Below, piece after piece: positions 8,498-17,205 of a stretch of 40,328 nucleotides of DNA. A program made the translations under genes and the position numbers. Location: positions 1 to 40,328 of the forward strand of contig CAVPUE010000005.1 of NCBI GenBank assembly GCA_963708895.1. Reading direction: 5' to 3'. Positions within the stretch are counted from its first letter, which is position 1; each line of letters begins with the position of its first letter. This stretch comes from Bacillus_BD sp963708895. GTDB taxonomy: Bacteria > Bacillota > Bacilli > Bacillales > Cytobacillaceae. Below the pieces are notes generated by a model. It had not been told where the DNA came from. It was given only the letters and a program-made list of their open reading frames with translations, and ran no database searches.

Positions 8498-8901
8498 ATT
8501 CTCTCACCTTTCTCGTTTTGATTTTCATCCGTATTAATCATATGTTGGGCTGTTAGGACAAGTCGAGAGAAAAAATTCTCACGAAATGCACCAGTGAGTC
8601 CAATCTCATCCATCGCTTCAATCATACAATGAAGCCATGCTTTTGCTCGAGTTTCGGTAATTTCAAATTCCAAATGTCTTGCTCTTAGCATTGGGTGTCC
8701 GTGTTCCTCTGAATATAGCGCTGGTCCGCCCAAAAATTGAGTCATAAATTGTTTCTGTTTTCGAGCAGTCTCAGTTAAATCCTCAGGAAAAATCGGTATG
8801 AGATCAGGATGGATGGCAACACGTCGATAAAAAGCATCTATCAGTTGGTGCAGTGTTTTCTCACCAATCAGATCAAAAGGCGTTTGAAGATTCTTGACCA
8901 T
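8494..8901 (-). CDS. yjbI: Truncated haemoglobin, group II (YjbI)
   Basis: A 135-residue group II truncated globin. Heme ligation by the proximal histidine H76 (ARHLEFEI) is visible, with Y25 at B10 (AFYRRVA) and W89 at G8 (AKAWLHCM), the usual distal-pocket residues. Family members bind O2 and NO, and the B. subtilis protein binds O2 very tightly. The ribosome site is AAAGGGG. It is the first gene of a yjbI-spxH operon, sharing four bases with spxH. Confidence 0.95.
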   Translation of the reverse strand: MVKNLQTPFDLIGEKTLHQLIDAFYRRVAIHPDLIPIFPEDLTETARKQKQFMTQFLGGPALYSEEHGHPMLRARHLEFEITETRAKAWLHCMIEAMDEIGLTGAFRENFFSRLVLTAQHMINTDENQNEKGERM

Positions 8902-8994
8902 AAAAAAACCCCTTTACCGTTTAATATTAGCCTACAAATTAGAGATAGATTTTTAAGTTTGAGTAATCATACAAGACTTAATAAATTCTCTTTT

Positions 8995-9023
8995 ATTTTA
9001 ACAAGCAAATACCTATATCTCAA
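8995..9023 (-). promoter_or_regulatory. SigA-type promoter for yjbI-spxH
   Basis: On the minus strand TTGAGA (9018-9023), a 17-base spacer and TAAAAT (8995-9000). It is about 95 bases upstream of the yjbI start. Confidence 0.6.
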
Positions 9024-9092
9024 ACGAAACAGCTTGAGAAGCTCAAGAACTGTCATAAAACAGTCTGTAAAGGGAGTTTATTTCTGCCGATT

Positions 9093-9701
9093 TTAAGCTA
9101 GAATATTCTGTTTTACTTTTTTTACATAGTTTTGGGTTTCTTTAAAAGGTGGGATACCTTGATACTTATCGACATTTCCAGGGCCTGCATTGTAAGCTGC
9201 AAGGGCTAAATCAGTATTTCCTTTATATTTTGTAAGCATTTGGCTTAAATATTTCGTTCCACCCATGATATTTTGATAAGGATCAAAAATGTTCTCTACT
9301 CCTAATCCTTTTGCTGTTCTAGGCATTAATTGCATCAATCCGCTTGCACCAGCAGGACTGACCGCATTAGGGTTAAAATTAGACTCTTGAGTGATTACAG
9401 CATGAATTAAGTTTGTTGGAACCCCATACCGTTGAGAGGCTTCCCCAATAATTTCATCAAAGCTCTCTGTTGAAGCCGATAATTTAGTTAATTGAATAGG
9501 CAACATTCCCACTTGGTGATTTGTGTTTAACGATGATTTATTTTGTTTATCGTCTGCCTGAGAAACGCTCTGATCTGAGGTTAACAGACTCGTTAAAAAT
9601 TCTGAGAACAATGTAGTTGTATGACTGTTATTCTTGGGATGATGGTTAAAATTTTGCAACGCCTGAAGTTCTAGCATCATTTTTAACTGATTGACATTCA
9701 T
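9093..9701 (-). CDS. cwlQ: Lytic transglycosylase CwlQ (YjbJ)
   Basis: A 202-residue protein with a C-terminal SLT (Slt70/lysozyme-like) domain from about residue 82. The catalytic glutamate is E106 (VITQESNFNP), followed by GASGLMQLMPRTA and AAYNAGPGNVDKY, the standard motifs of family 1 lytic transglycosylases. B. subtilis CwlQ cleaves peptidoglycan both as muramidase and transglycosylase. No signal peptide is visible; the first 80 residues are polar and low in complexity, so export may be non-classical. It starts two bases after the yjbK stop, in one operon. Confidence 0.93.
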   Translation of the reverse strand: MNVNQLKMMLELQALQNFNHHPKNNSHTTTLFSEFLTSLLTSDQSVSQADDKQNKSSLNTNHQVGMLPIQLTKLSASTESFDEIIGEASQRYGVPTNLIHAVITQESNFNPNAVSPAGASGLMQLMPRTAKGLGVENIFDPYQNIMGGTKYLSQMLTKYKGNTDLALAAYNAGPGNVDKYQGIPPFKETQNYVKKVKQNILA

Positions 9702-9703
9702 GT

Positions 9704-10312
9704 TTATTTCTCCTTATCGTTGGACTCAGCGTAACGCAATGATTGTTTTTGATCATAAAATCGTTGGGTTTTATTATTTGTTTTTCTATTGGGGATATTT
9801 AATTCCGTCAGCAAGGATTTAAAAATTGGTTCTCCTTGCTCTCTATTAGACACTTCATATTCTACCTCATAATCCTTTGTGTTTAAATAGGAACTACAAT
9901 CCAAAACAAGTAGCCCATTTTGATAGGAAAGTTCTGCACGATCTGTTGTAAGCGATCCAAAGTAAACGATGTTTGTTCCATCAATACCTAATGATTTGAT
10001 TTGTGTTTTAACAACACCTTCTATGATCAATCCACCATTCAATAAGTCATTAGCTTCCTTTTCTGTCAAGATTTGTGTGGTTTCGAGCAAACCATCGGGA
10101 TGTGGTTGTTTTAAAGTCATTTCAAAATGTTCTTTTTTTTCTCGAATTCTAAGAGCACAGCCTAGATTTTTTAGAGCAAAATCTTTAGTATCAAAATAAT
10201 GATTGATTTGTCGAAAAAAATGATCATCTGATAGTTGGAAATATGTTATCATTCTGTTGAATTCCTCAATACTTAGCAAATTTTTAAATTCAATTTCAAT
10301 ACTTTGACTCAT
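9704..10312 (-). CDS. yjbK: CYTH domain protein YjbK
   Basis: A 202-residue CYTH-superfamily protein. The signature ExExK is at residues 6-10 (IEIEFK), and alternating charged strands (LRIREKKEHFEMTLKQP; VEYEVSNREQGEP) fit the triphosphate tunnel fold. Members hydrolyse organic or inorganic triphosphates with a divalent metal; the substrate here is unknown. An ATG nine bases upstream is only two bases after AAAGGA, so the start at 10312 (MSQSIEIEF) is preferred and matches the family N-terminus. It sits divergent from yjbL-relQ, and nearby nucleotide enzymes suggest a nucleotide-related role. Confidence 0.9.
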   Translation of the reverse strand: MSQSIEIEFKNLLSIEEFNRMITYFQLSDDHFFRQINHYFDTKDFALKNLGCALRIREKKEHFEMTLKQPHPDGLLETTQILTEKEANDLLNGGLIIEGVVKTQIKSLGIDGTNIVYFGSLTTDRAELSYQNGLLVLDCSSYLNTKDYEVEYEVSNREQGEPIFKSLLTELNIPNRKTNNKTQRFYDQKQSLRYAESNDKEK

Positions 10313-10440
10313 TGGTACCATTGTCCTTTCTTAACTGACTTTTAACTTAAGGATATCTTGAATGACGATTGAAGGCAATTTTTAGTATATGAGGTTTTCA
10401 TATGATAAAATGTAAAAGGAATATTGAAAGGAGGAAGACT

Positions 10441-10812
10441 ATGAGTGAAAAATTAGTCATTCATCGTGTGAGTGTAAACAATCAAAAAGAGATACAAATG
10501 GAAATAGATCAACAGATATCGCTAAATCAATACAGGGCTAGTGGACAAATGCTCGTTGATTCAGATGGTCTTTCATTTGTTTACCTATTAGAAAAAGAAG
10601 AAGATTATACATATATCGTTATTCCTAATACGGTTTGGAAAGAGTTAAAAATCGCTTTAACAGAACAATTACCAGTCTATTTATCCAATCAGAGTGAGCG
10701 GCTTTTATTAAACCAATTTCATGAAGAATTATCCTATTTAATTGAAAATATTAAAGGAAACAGTAATTACGGAGAAAAAATGGTTAATGAAGTAGAAGCT
10801 ATTTTCGAGTAA
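10441..10812 (+). CDS. yjbL: UPF0738 family protein YjbL
   Basis: A 123-residue protein of the UPF0738 family, function unknown. The open frame reaches 39 bases further upstream, but GAAAGGAGG precedes the ATG at 10441 and the resulting length fits the B. subtilis protein. It is acidic, with no membrane segment; pattern EKEEDYTYIVIPNTVWKEL in the middle. First gene of a likely yjbL-relQ-nadK-yjbO operon, whose spacings are 40-55 bases. Confidence 0.88.
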   Translation: MSEKLVIHRVSVNNQKEIQMEIDQQISLNQYRASGQMLVDSDGLSFVYLLEKEEDYTYIVIPNTVWKELKIALTEQLPVYLSNQSERLLLNQFHEELSYLIENIKGNSNYGEKMVNEVEAIFE

Positions 10813-10864
10813 TAAGAGAAAGTTAGCAGGCGCTTACGCTTTTGTAGTAAGGTGGTGTGTTTCT

Positions 10865-11506
10865 GTGGGAGACTGGGAAGAATTGTTGTCACCATATAAA
10901 CAAGCAGTTGATGAGTTAAAAGTAAAACTAAAAGATATGAGAAGACAATTTTTATTACAATCGAGTTATTCACCCATCGAATTTGTTACAGGCAGGGTGA
11001 AGCCGATTGCTAGTATATTAGACAAAGCCAAACAAAAAGGAATTCCACTTGATAAGGTTGAAGAGGAAATGCAAGATATTGCAGGACTTCGAATGATGTG
11101 TCAATTTGTTGACGATATTAGTAGGGTTGTGGAGTTACTTAGAAAACGAAATGATTTTGAAATCGTAGAGGAAAGAAATTATATCTCCCATAAAAAAGCG
11201 AGTGGTTATCGCTCCTACCATATTGTCATTCGTTATCCTGTTCAAACCATTAGTGGTGAAAAGAAAATACTAGCTGAGATCCAAATTAGAACGTTAGCGA
11301 TGAACTTTTGGGCAACAATCGAACATTCGCTTAATTATAAGTATCAAGGTCAATTTCCTGAAGATATACAAATGAGGCTACAAAGAGCAGCTGAGGCCGC
11401 ATTTCGTCTTGATGAAGAAATGTCGTTAATACGAGGTGAAATTCAAGAAGCACAAGCCTTATTCAGCAGTAAAAATGAATCCCAACAAAAAGGAGAAGGG
11501 CGATAA
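10865..11506 (+). CDS. relQ: Small alarmone synthetase RelQ (YjbM)
   Basis: A 213-residue GTP pyrophosphokinase of the RelQ/SAS1 type, which makes (p)ppGpp from ATP and GDP/GTP. The synthetase core shows EMQDIAGLRMMCQF, ISHKKASGYRSYHIV and AEIQIRTLAMNFWATIEHSL; the hydrolase and regulatory domains of Rel are absent. The start is GTG at 10865 after AAGGTGGTG. B. subtilis RelQ is a tetramer activated by pppGpp. It is followed by nadK 39 bases downstream. Confidence 0.95.
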   Translation: MGDWEELLSPYKQAVDELKVKLKDMRRQFLLQSSYSPIEFVTGRVKPIASILDKAKQKGIPLDKVEEEMQDIAGLRMMCQFVDDISRVVELLRKRNDFEIVEERNYISHKKASGYRSYHIVIRYPVQTISGEKKILAEIQIRTLAMNFWATIEHSLNYKYQGQFPEDIQMRLQRAAEAAFRLDEEMSLIRGEIQEAQALFSSKNESQQKGEGR

Positions 11507-11545
11507 ATTTTTTCTTTTTGGTAAAGAAAGGGGTGTGAATCTACA

Positions 11546-12343
11546 ATGAAGTTTTCAATACAATCAAAGGGTGATTCGAATTCGAATACGTTGATGCATC
11601 GAATAAAAACGTACTTACTAGATTTCAATTTGATTTATGATGAAGATGAACCTGATATCGTGATTTCAGTCGGTGGAGATGGAACATTGCTATATGCTTT
11701 TCATCGATATAGTAGTCGTCTAGATAAAACAGCTTTTGTCGGTATTCATACTGGTCATCTTGGGTTTTACGCAGATTGGGTTCCTGAAGAGATTGAGAAG
11801 CTTGTCATTGCGATTGCCAAAACACCTTTTCAAGTGGTCGAGTATCCATTGCTAGAAGTCATTATCCGTTACCAAAATGGCGGACGTGAATCGAATTATT
11901 TAGCTCTAAATGAATCAACCGTCAAATTGATAGAAGGTACATTAGTCATGGATGTTGAGATACGCGGAGAGCATTTTGAGTGTTTTCGGGGTGATGGACT
12001 CTGTGTATCCACACCGTCTGGTAGTACGGCTTATAATAAGGCATTAGGTGGGGCGATTATCCACCCTTCAATCTCTGCTTTTCAAGTGACTGAAATGGCT
12101 TCGATTAATAATCGTGTGTTTCGAACAGTTGGTTCACCGCTCATTCTTCCAGGACATCATACTTGTTTGTTAAAACCGGTCAAGCAATCTGATTTTCATA
12201 TTTCAATTGATCATTTGACCCTTTTACACAAGGATGTAAAATCGATTCAATATCGGGTTTCAGACAAAAAGATTCGCTTTGCACGGTTTAGAACCTTTCC
12301 TTTTTGGAAAAGGGTGCATGATTCATTTATTTCAAATGAATAA
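11546..12343 (+). CDS. nadK: NAD kinase
   Basis: A 265-residue ATP-NAD kinase, making NADP from NAD. The catalytic GGDG motif is at residues 43-46 (SVGGDGTLLYAF). The second conserved region has LNESTVK and SGSTAYNKALGGAI, which bind NAD. The ribosome site is AAAGGGGTG. The size and the position after relQ match B. subtilis NadF (YjbN/PpnK). Together with relQ it places nucleotide metabolism in this operon. Confidence 0.96.
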   Translation: MKFSIQSKGDSNSNTLMHRIKTYLLDFNLIYDEDEPDIVISVGGDGTLLYAFHRYSSRLDKTAFVGIHTGHLGFYADWVPEEIEKLVIAIAKTPFQVVEYPLLEVIIRYQNGGRESNYLALNESTVKLIEGTLVMDVEIRGEHFECFRGDGLCVSTPSGSTAYNKALGGAIIHPSISAFQVTEMASINNRVFRTVGSPLILPGHHTCLLKPVKQSDFHISIDHLTLLHKDVKSIQYRVSDKKIRFARFRTFPFWKRVHDSFISNE

Positions 12344-12384
12344 GAAGTAGTTCATAACAAATGTGGTAGGAGCTTATGTAAAGT

Positions 12385-13273
12385 ATGTCTCGTTTTATGC
12401 TGAAATGGAAAATAAAATCTACGGATGTTGGAAAGTCGGTTAAAGAGTTTCTTAAAGAACAAATGATCTCTAAAACAGCCTTAACAGATATTAAATTCCA
12501 TGGGGGAAAAATAACGGTAAATGAACATGAGGTGAATGTTCGTTACTCCTTACAAATAAATGATGTATTAATCATTATTTTTCCAGAAGAAGAGCCTAGT
12601 GAGGGTTTAATTCCAGAAAGGATTTCTTTGGATATTGTTTATGAGGATGAATATGTCCTTGTCATCAATAAACCTCAAGGGATGAATACAATTCCTTCAC
12701 GTGAACATCCAACAGGAAGTCTTGCCAATGGTTTAATACATTATTTTCAAAGTATTAAATTACAAGCTACAACACATATTGTGACAAGACTTGACCGTGA
12801 TACATCGGGTTTGGTTTTGGTGGCAAAGCATCGCCATGTCCATCATTTATTAAGCCAGCAGCAAAAGAGCGGGCTCATTAAAAGAACTGTATGTGGCGTT
12901 TGCAGAGGGAGTTTTTCAAACAAACAGTGGAAGTATTGAAGAACCGATTGGTCGAAGTGATACAAGTATTATTGAAAGAGAAGTAAGAAGGGATGGCCAA
13001 TACGCTTTAACCCATTATCGGGTTATTCAACAGTTCCCTACTTTCACATGGCTTGAACTTCAATTAGCAACAGGAAGAACCCATCAAATTCGTGTCCATT
13101 TATCTTATATAGGGCATCCGCTATTAGGAGATGATCTTTATGGAGGAAGGATGGATTTGATGAATCGGCAAGCTTTGCATTGCAAACAGTTATTGTTTAA
13201 GCACCCCTTCTTAAATGAAACATTGCAGTTTTCATCAGAACTACCTGATGATATGAAGAAAATATTGTCGTAA
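12385..13273 (+). pseudogene. yjbO: RluD-type pseudouridine synthase YjbO, one apparent frameshift
   Basis: A pseudouridine synthase of the RluA/RluD family split into two frames. The first half has an S4-like N-terminal part and the catalytic motif TRLDRDTSGLV; its frame then runs out at 12939. The second half, in the next frame, has FAEGVFQTNSGSIEEPIGR, ATGRTHQIRVHLSYIGHPLLGDDLYGG and the family C-terminus. Removing one G near 12889 (AACTGTATGTGG read as AACTTATGTGG) restores a continuous product of about 295 residues reading KRTYVAFAEG, the expected family sequence. Both halves are otherwise well conserved, so this is either a very recent lesion or a sequence error. Last gene of the relQ-nadK operon. 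Confidence 0.85.
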
Positions 13274-13283
13274 TGAAAAAAAT

Positions 13284-13327
13284 ACGGATCTTTACAAAGG
13301 AAAACCTTCAGTAAGATCCGTTTTTTT
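13284..13327 (+). terminator. Terminator of the yjbL-yjbO operon
   Basis: CGGATCTT pairs with AAGATCCG across a long A-rich loop, followed by seven T. Confidence 0.8.
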
Positions 13328-13338
13328 ATCAAGTTTGT

Positions 13339-13507
13339 TTTGTGTAAAGTTTGTTGTTAAAATATAAAGGCCGATTTTAACGTAGAAATAGCTATTTTGC
13401 GCATTCGTAATTGGTTTGCAGCTCTTTTCTCAAAAATAATGGGCAGTGTCAACCTGAATCCCCTTTTTTATCTCACTAAAAGCAACAAAGTTTGAGAAAA
13501 GAGCCTT
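13339..13507. repeat. Copy A of an intergenic inverted repeat element (MITE-like)
   Basis: About 169 bp shared with copy B at 30.6 kb. Conserved blocks in order: TTTGTTGTTAAAAT, AAAGGCCGATTTTAACGTAG, GCTCTTTTCTCAAAAATAA, TGTCAAC, and AAAGCA/CAAAGTTTGAGAAAAGAGCC. Inside are two inverted repeats: GTTAAAAT with ATTTTAAC (10-base loop containing GGCC), and GCTCTTTTCTCAAA (13421-13434) with TTTGAGAAAAGAGC (13491-13504). No open frame. It fills the space between the yjbO terminator and the prpE stop. Confidence 0.85.
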
Positions 13508-13509
13508 TA

Positions 13510-14247
13510 TCAATTGAATTCTCGGAATTTTTCGGCCACATAGGGCATTGTCGATGGAACGGAAACCGTTTCAAGTTCTGGATAACGAAGTGATGATAGG
13601 TTTCCACCAAAAACGGCACCTGTATCAATATTATAGGTGTTCCCAACTTTTCTTACTTCTTTTACAGGTGTATGTCCATAAACAATCAAAGGTTTTCCTT
13701 TATAATCTAAAGCCCAATCTTTTCTTACTGGGGAGCCATCGTCGTGTTTTTCTCCAGTGATATCACCATAAAGAACAAAGGTTTTAACACGTGAATTCTG
13801 TTTTCCGATAAGTTCTTCGCTAATTCCTGCGTGGGCAATAATCAAGTTATTACCATCAAGAATGTGATACAGGGGTGCATTTTCATATAACTGCATAAAA
13901 GATCTACGGACTTTTTGTTGCTTTTTCTTGTCTAAGGCTTCGTACTCTGCAACGGTTGTTTCAAGCCCATGGGTCACCTGAACTTTATTGCCTTGAAAGT
14001 AACGGTACAGTTTATTACAGTGATTACCTGGTACATAATAGGCTAAATCATTTTGAATTAATTCATAAACGGTTTGTATTACTTTTAACGATTGCGGACC
14101 ACGGTCTGTTAAGTCACCAACAAATGCTAGTTTTCTTTTCTTTGGATGGATGGGAATACCAGATTGCCAATCATACCCAAGTAATGAAGTTAATTCATTT
14201 AGTTCATGAAAACAGCCGTGAATATCTCCAATAATATCAATATTCAT
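13510..14247 (-). CDS. prpE: Bis(5'-nucleosyl)-tetraphosphatase PrpE
   Basis: A 245-residue calcineurin-like phosphatase. Metal-binding motifs are GDIHGC (7-12), GDLTDRGP and GNHCNK, with later histidines in IAHAGIS and VYGHTP. PrpE hydrolyses symmetrical Ap4A and in B. subtilis affects spore germination. It lies convergent with the yjbO operon and divergent from yjbQ, as in B. subtilis. Full length. Confidence 0.94.
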   Translation of the reverse strand: MNIDIIGDIHGCFHELNELTSLLGYDWQSGIPIHPKKRKLAFVGDLTDRGPQSLKVIQTVYELIQNDLAYYVPGNHCNKLYRYFQGNKVQVTHGLETTVAEYEALDKKKQQKVRRSFMQLYENAPLYHILDGNNLIIAHAGISEELIGKQNSRVKTFVLYGDITGEKHDDGSPVRKDWALDYKGKPLIVYGHTPVKEVRKVGNTYNIDTGAVFGGNLSSLRYPELETVSVPSTMPYVAEKFREFN

Positions 14248-14321
14248 AATAAGCTCCTTATTAAATTAAAATAGAAAATAGATAAGAATTAAAAACTTAT
14301 TTTTATTCAGGGAGGAATAGA

Positions 14322-16190
14322 ATGGAACATGGTTTATCTGTAACATCTTTATTAATTGTTATATTAGCAGCCTTTTTAACTCCTATTATTTTACACAAAT
14401 TGAAATTAAATATGATACCTGTTGTTGTTGCCGAAATATTAGTCGGGTTAATCATTGGGAACAGCGGCTTCAATATCGTTGAAAGTGATATGTGGCTTGA
14501 GACCCTATCAACTTTGGGTTTTATCTTCTTAATGTTTTTAAGTGGACTGGAAATTGATTTCAAAGCCTTTTCCGGTGAAAAGAAAAAAGTCCGATTGCCA
14601 AATGGAAAGTTAGAACCAAATACATTTCTAACGGCAACAATTATTTTTATTGGAATTTTTATTCTCTCTCTTTTACTATCCTATTTATTTGTACTAGCAG
14701 GGTTTATTGAAGATGTTTTTCTCATGACATTAATTATATCGACCATTTCACTTGGAGTAGTGGTACCAACCTTAAAGGAAGGTCATCTTATGCAAACGGC
14801 GATCGGTCAAATTATATTACTTGTTGCGGTTATTGCAGACTTAGTAACGATGATTTTGTTAGCTGTGTTCGCCTCTATTCACGAGGATGGTGGAAACACC
14901 TGGTTACTTCTCATCCTATTTGTTGCAGGTGTTCTCCTCTACTTCTTGTTACGGTCATTTAAAAATAAGAATATCCCATATCTAGAATCAATGGCAACTG
15001 GAACGATTCAAATCGGAACAAGAGGGGTATTTACGTTAATTATTTTCCTTGTGGCCATATCAGAAACCGTTGGAGCAGAGAATATATTAGGAGCCTTTTT
15101 AGCTGGTGTGCTTGTATCTTTATTATCTCCAAACCAAGATTTGGTTCATAAACTAGATTCTTTTGGGTATGGATTTTTCATTCCGATTTTCTTTGTCATG
15201 ATTGGCGTGAATTTGGATATTTGGTCTCTTTTAAGTGAGCCTAAATTGCTTATTCTTATTCCGCTTTTACTAATTGCATTACTTATTTCAAAGCTTATTC
15301 CAGTGGCTCTATTAAAACGCTGGTATGATACCAAAACCGTTATTGCATCAGGTTTTTTACTCACATCTACTTTATCACTAGTCATCGCAGCAGCGACTAT
15401 TGGTGAAAAAATGGGTGTTATTACGAAAGAAATGAGTGGAATGTTTATTTTAGTAGCGGTTATTACTTCTGTGTTTACCCCAATCGTCTTTAAAAAATTG
15501 TTCCCAAGTGGGGGAGAACATATCAAGAAAACAAAAGTGGCGATTATTGGAGCCAACCAATTTACTCTACCTGTTTATAAAGAGTTAAAATTAGGACTGT
15601 ATGAACCGACACTGTACCATAAAAAACAAGAAAAGATAGATACTCAATCATACAGATTCATTATTTGATATCATTGAGATCCCTGACTTTTCTATTCAAT
15701 CCTTAAAAGATACTGATATTGATGAAGCAGAAATCGTTGTTATTTCGACAGGTGATGAAGAAATTAATGTGACACTTGCTAACGAGTTAAAGATGCAGGA
15801 ATTGAACGTGTTATTTGTAGAGTTGAAAATCATGAAACAGAAGTTATGCTAAAAAATCTGGGAATTGAAGTTTTTTCAACACTTTTATCAACAAAAACAT
15901 TACTTCGTGCTTTAATTGAATCACCACATATGTTGAATATTTTAACAAATGAAGAAACAGCTCTTTATGAAATTCATTTATTGAATCGTGATTACGAAGG
16001 TATGACATTGCGTAAATTTCCATTTACCGGAGATGTAATATTTGTTCGTATTTTCCGCGGGAATGACTCCATTGTACCTCATGGTGGAACAGAACTGCAG
16101 CTATATGATCGCTTAATTGTAACGGGGACAAAAGAATATGTGGAAGAGTTAATTCAGGAATTACAATTTGAAAGTTACTATAATATTTAG
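14322..16190 (+). pseudogene. yjbQ: CPA2 cation/proton antiporter YjbQ, two apparent frameshifts
   Basis: The product would be about 620 residues: a CPA2 Na+(K+)/H+ antiporter membrane domain of 10-12 helices (about 1-390), then a TrkA-N nucleotide-binding domain and a TrkA-C domain. The main frame stops at 15666-15668, just inside TrkA-N. The coding continues in the next frame from about 15655 (DSLFDIIEIPDFSIQ) to about 15790, then returns to the first frame (DAGIERVICRVENHE, through TrkA-C to 16190). One extra base near 15650-15655 and one missing A at 15789-15791 (GAGTTAAAGAT for GAGTTAAAAGAT) explain both. Two compensating single-base indels 140 bases apart in an otherwise intact gene suggest sequence error. 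The start follows GGGAGG. Confidence 0.85.
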
Positions 16191-16204
16191 GATAGGTAAG
16201 AAGT

Positions 16205-16234
16205 TAAATCATAAACTTGAAACTTCCTTTTTTA
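16205..16234 (+). terminator. Weak terminator after yjbQ
   Basis: AAGTT/AACTT type stem (GAAGTTAAATC to AACTTCC) followed by six T. Short stem, so only tentative. Confidence 0.35.
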
Positions 16235-16251
16235 ACCTAGTTATAGTAATA

Positions 16252-16268
16252 TTAAGACTAGGTGCTAA
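16252..16268. promoter_or_regulatory. FapR-like operator before fabI
   Basis: TTAAGACTAGGTGCTAA agrees at 12 of 17 positions with the FapR consensus TTAGTACCTRNTACTAA as I recall it. It lies 31 bases before the fabI start and just downstream of a possible promoter (TTGAAA at 16217-16222, TATAGT at 16242-16247, long spacer). FapR represses fatty-acid genes including fabI in B. subtilis and is released by malonyl-CoA. Confidence 0.5.
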
Positions 16269-16299
16269 TATCTTGTAATAATTGTGGAGGGTAAAATAA

Positions 16300-17076
16300 A
16301 TGACTATTAGCTTAGCAGGTAAGACATTTGTTGTTATGGGTGTCGCAAACAAAAGAAGTATCGCATGGGGAATTGCGAGGTCTTTACATGCATCTGGGGC
16401 ACGTTTAATTTTTACATATGCTGGAGAACGACTTGAAAAAAGTGTAACGGATTTGGCTCAATCTTTAGAAGGGGCTAGTGATTCACTCATCATTCCTTGT
16501 GATGTCACAAGTGATGAAGATATTGCCAAGTGTTTTGCTGAAATTAAGGAAAAAGTTGGTGTGATTCATGGCTTAGCTCATTGTATCGCATTTGCTAATA
16601 AAGAAGAACTTGACGGGGAATACATGAATACAACTCGTGATGGTTTCCTTTTAGCACACAATATTAGTTCGTATTCCTTAACAGCTGTAGCGAAAGAAGC
16701 ACGTCCACTTATGACTGAGGGTGGAAGTATTGTTACTCTTACCTATCTTGGTGGAGAGCGCTACATCACGAACTATAATGTGATGGGAGTGGCAAAAGCG
16801 TCTCTTGATGCAAGTGTAAAATATTTAGCAGCAGACCTTGGTAAGGAAGGAATTCGTGTAAATGCGATTTCTGCAGGTCCGATTCGTACATTGTCGGCAA
16901 AAGGAATCAGTGATTTTAATGCATCTTTAAATATGATTGAAGAAAAATCGCCATTAAGAAGAACAACGACTCCAGAAGAAGTTGGAGATACAGCTGTATT
17001 CTTATTTAGCGATATGGCAAGAGGAATTACCGGTGAATTCATCCATGTTGATTCAGGATACCATATAATCGGGTAA
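16300..17076 (+). CDS. fabI: Enoyl-ACP reductase (NADH) FabI
   Basis: A 258-residue short-chain dehydrogenase of the FabI type, catalysing the last step of fatty-acid elongation. Seen are the modified nucleotide motif (VMGVANKRSIAWGIA), the catalytic Tyr-x6-Lys in ITNYNVMGVAKASLDAS, and the C-terminal GEFIHVDSGYHIIG. This is the triclosan-sensitive enzyme class. GTGGAGGG precedes the start. A FapR-like box lies upstream and a strong terminator downstream, so it is probably monocistronic. Confidence 0.97.
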   Translation: MTISLAGKTFVVMGVANKRSIAWGIARSLHASGARLIFTYAGERLEKSVTDLAQSLEGASDSLIIPCDVTSDEDIAKCFAEIKEKVGVIHGLAHCIAFANKEELDGEYMNTTRDGFLLAHNISSYSLTAVAKEARPLMTEGGSIVTLTYLGGERYITNYNVMGVAKASLDASVKYLAADLGKEGIRVNAISAGPIRTLSAKGISDFNASLNMIEEKSPLRRTTTPEEVGDTAVFLFSDMARGITGEFIHVDSGYHIIG

Positions 17077-17094
17077 AATATTAATAAATATAAT

Positions 17095-17135
17095 AAAGGT
17101 CCACTTCTCTTTTCAGAAGTGGACCTTTATTTGTT
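17095..17135 (+). terminator. Terminator of fabI
   Basis: A perfect 14-bp stem, AAAGGTCCACTTCT with AGAAGTGGACCTTT, six-base loop, followed by ATTTGTTTT. Confidence 0.92.
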
Positions 17136-17205
17136 TTCAGTGAGAAACTATTTTGAGGGTAGCTGCATACATATATGGGTAGATTCACTAAAAGGAGGAG
17201 ACAGT

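Noticed and set aside
12893..13273. Separate pseudouridine synthase gene
   Set aside because: It is the C-terminal half of yjbO in the shifted frame; it lacks the catalytic aspartate motif and a ribosome site.
17119..17205. N-terminal extension of CotO
   Set aside because: It starts inside the fabI terminator and has no ribosome site; AAAGGAGG marks the start at 17206.
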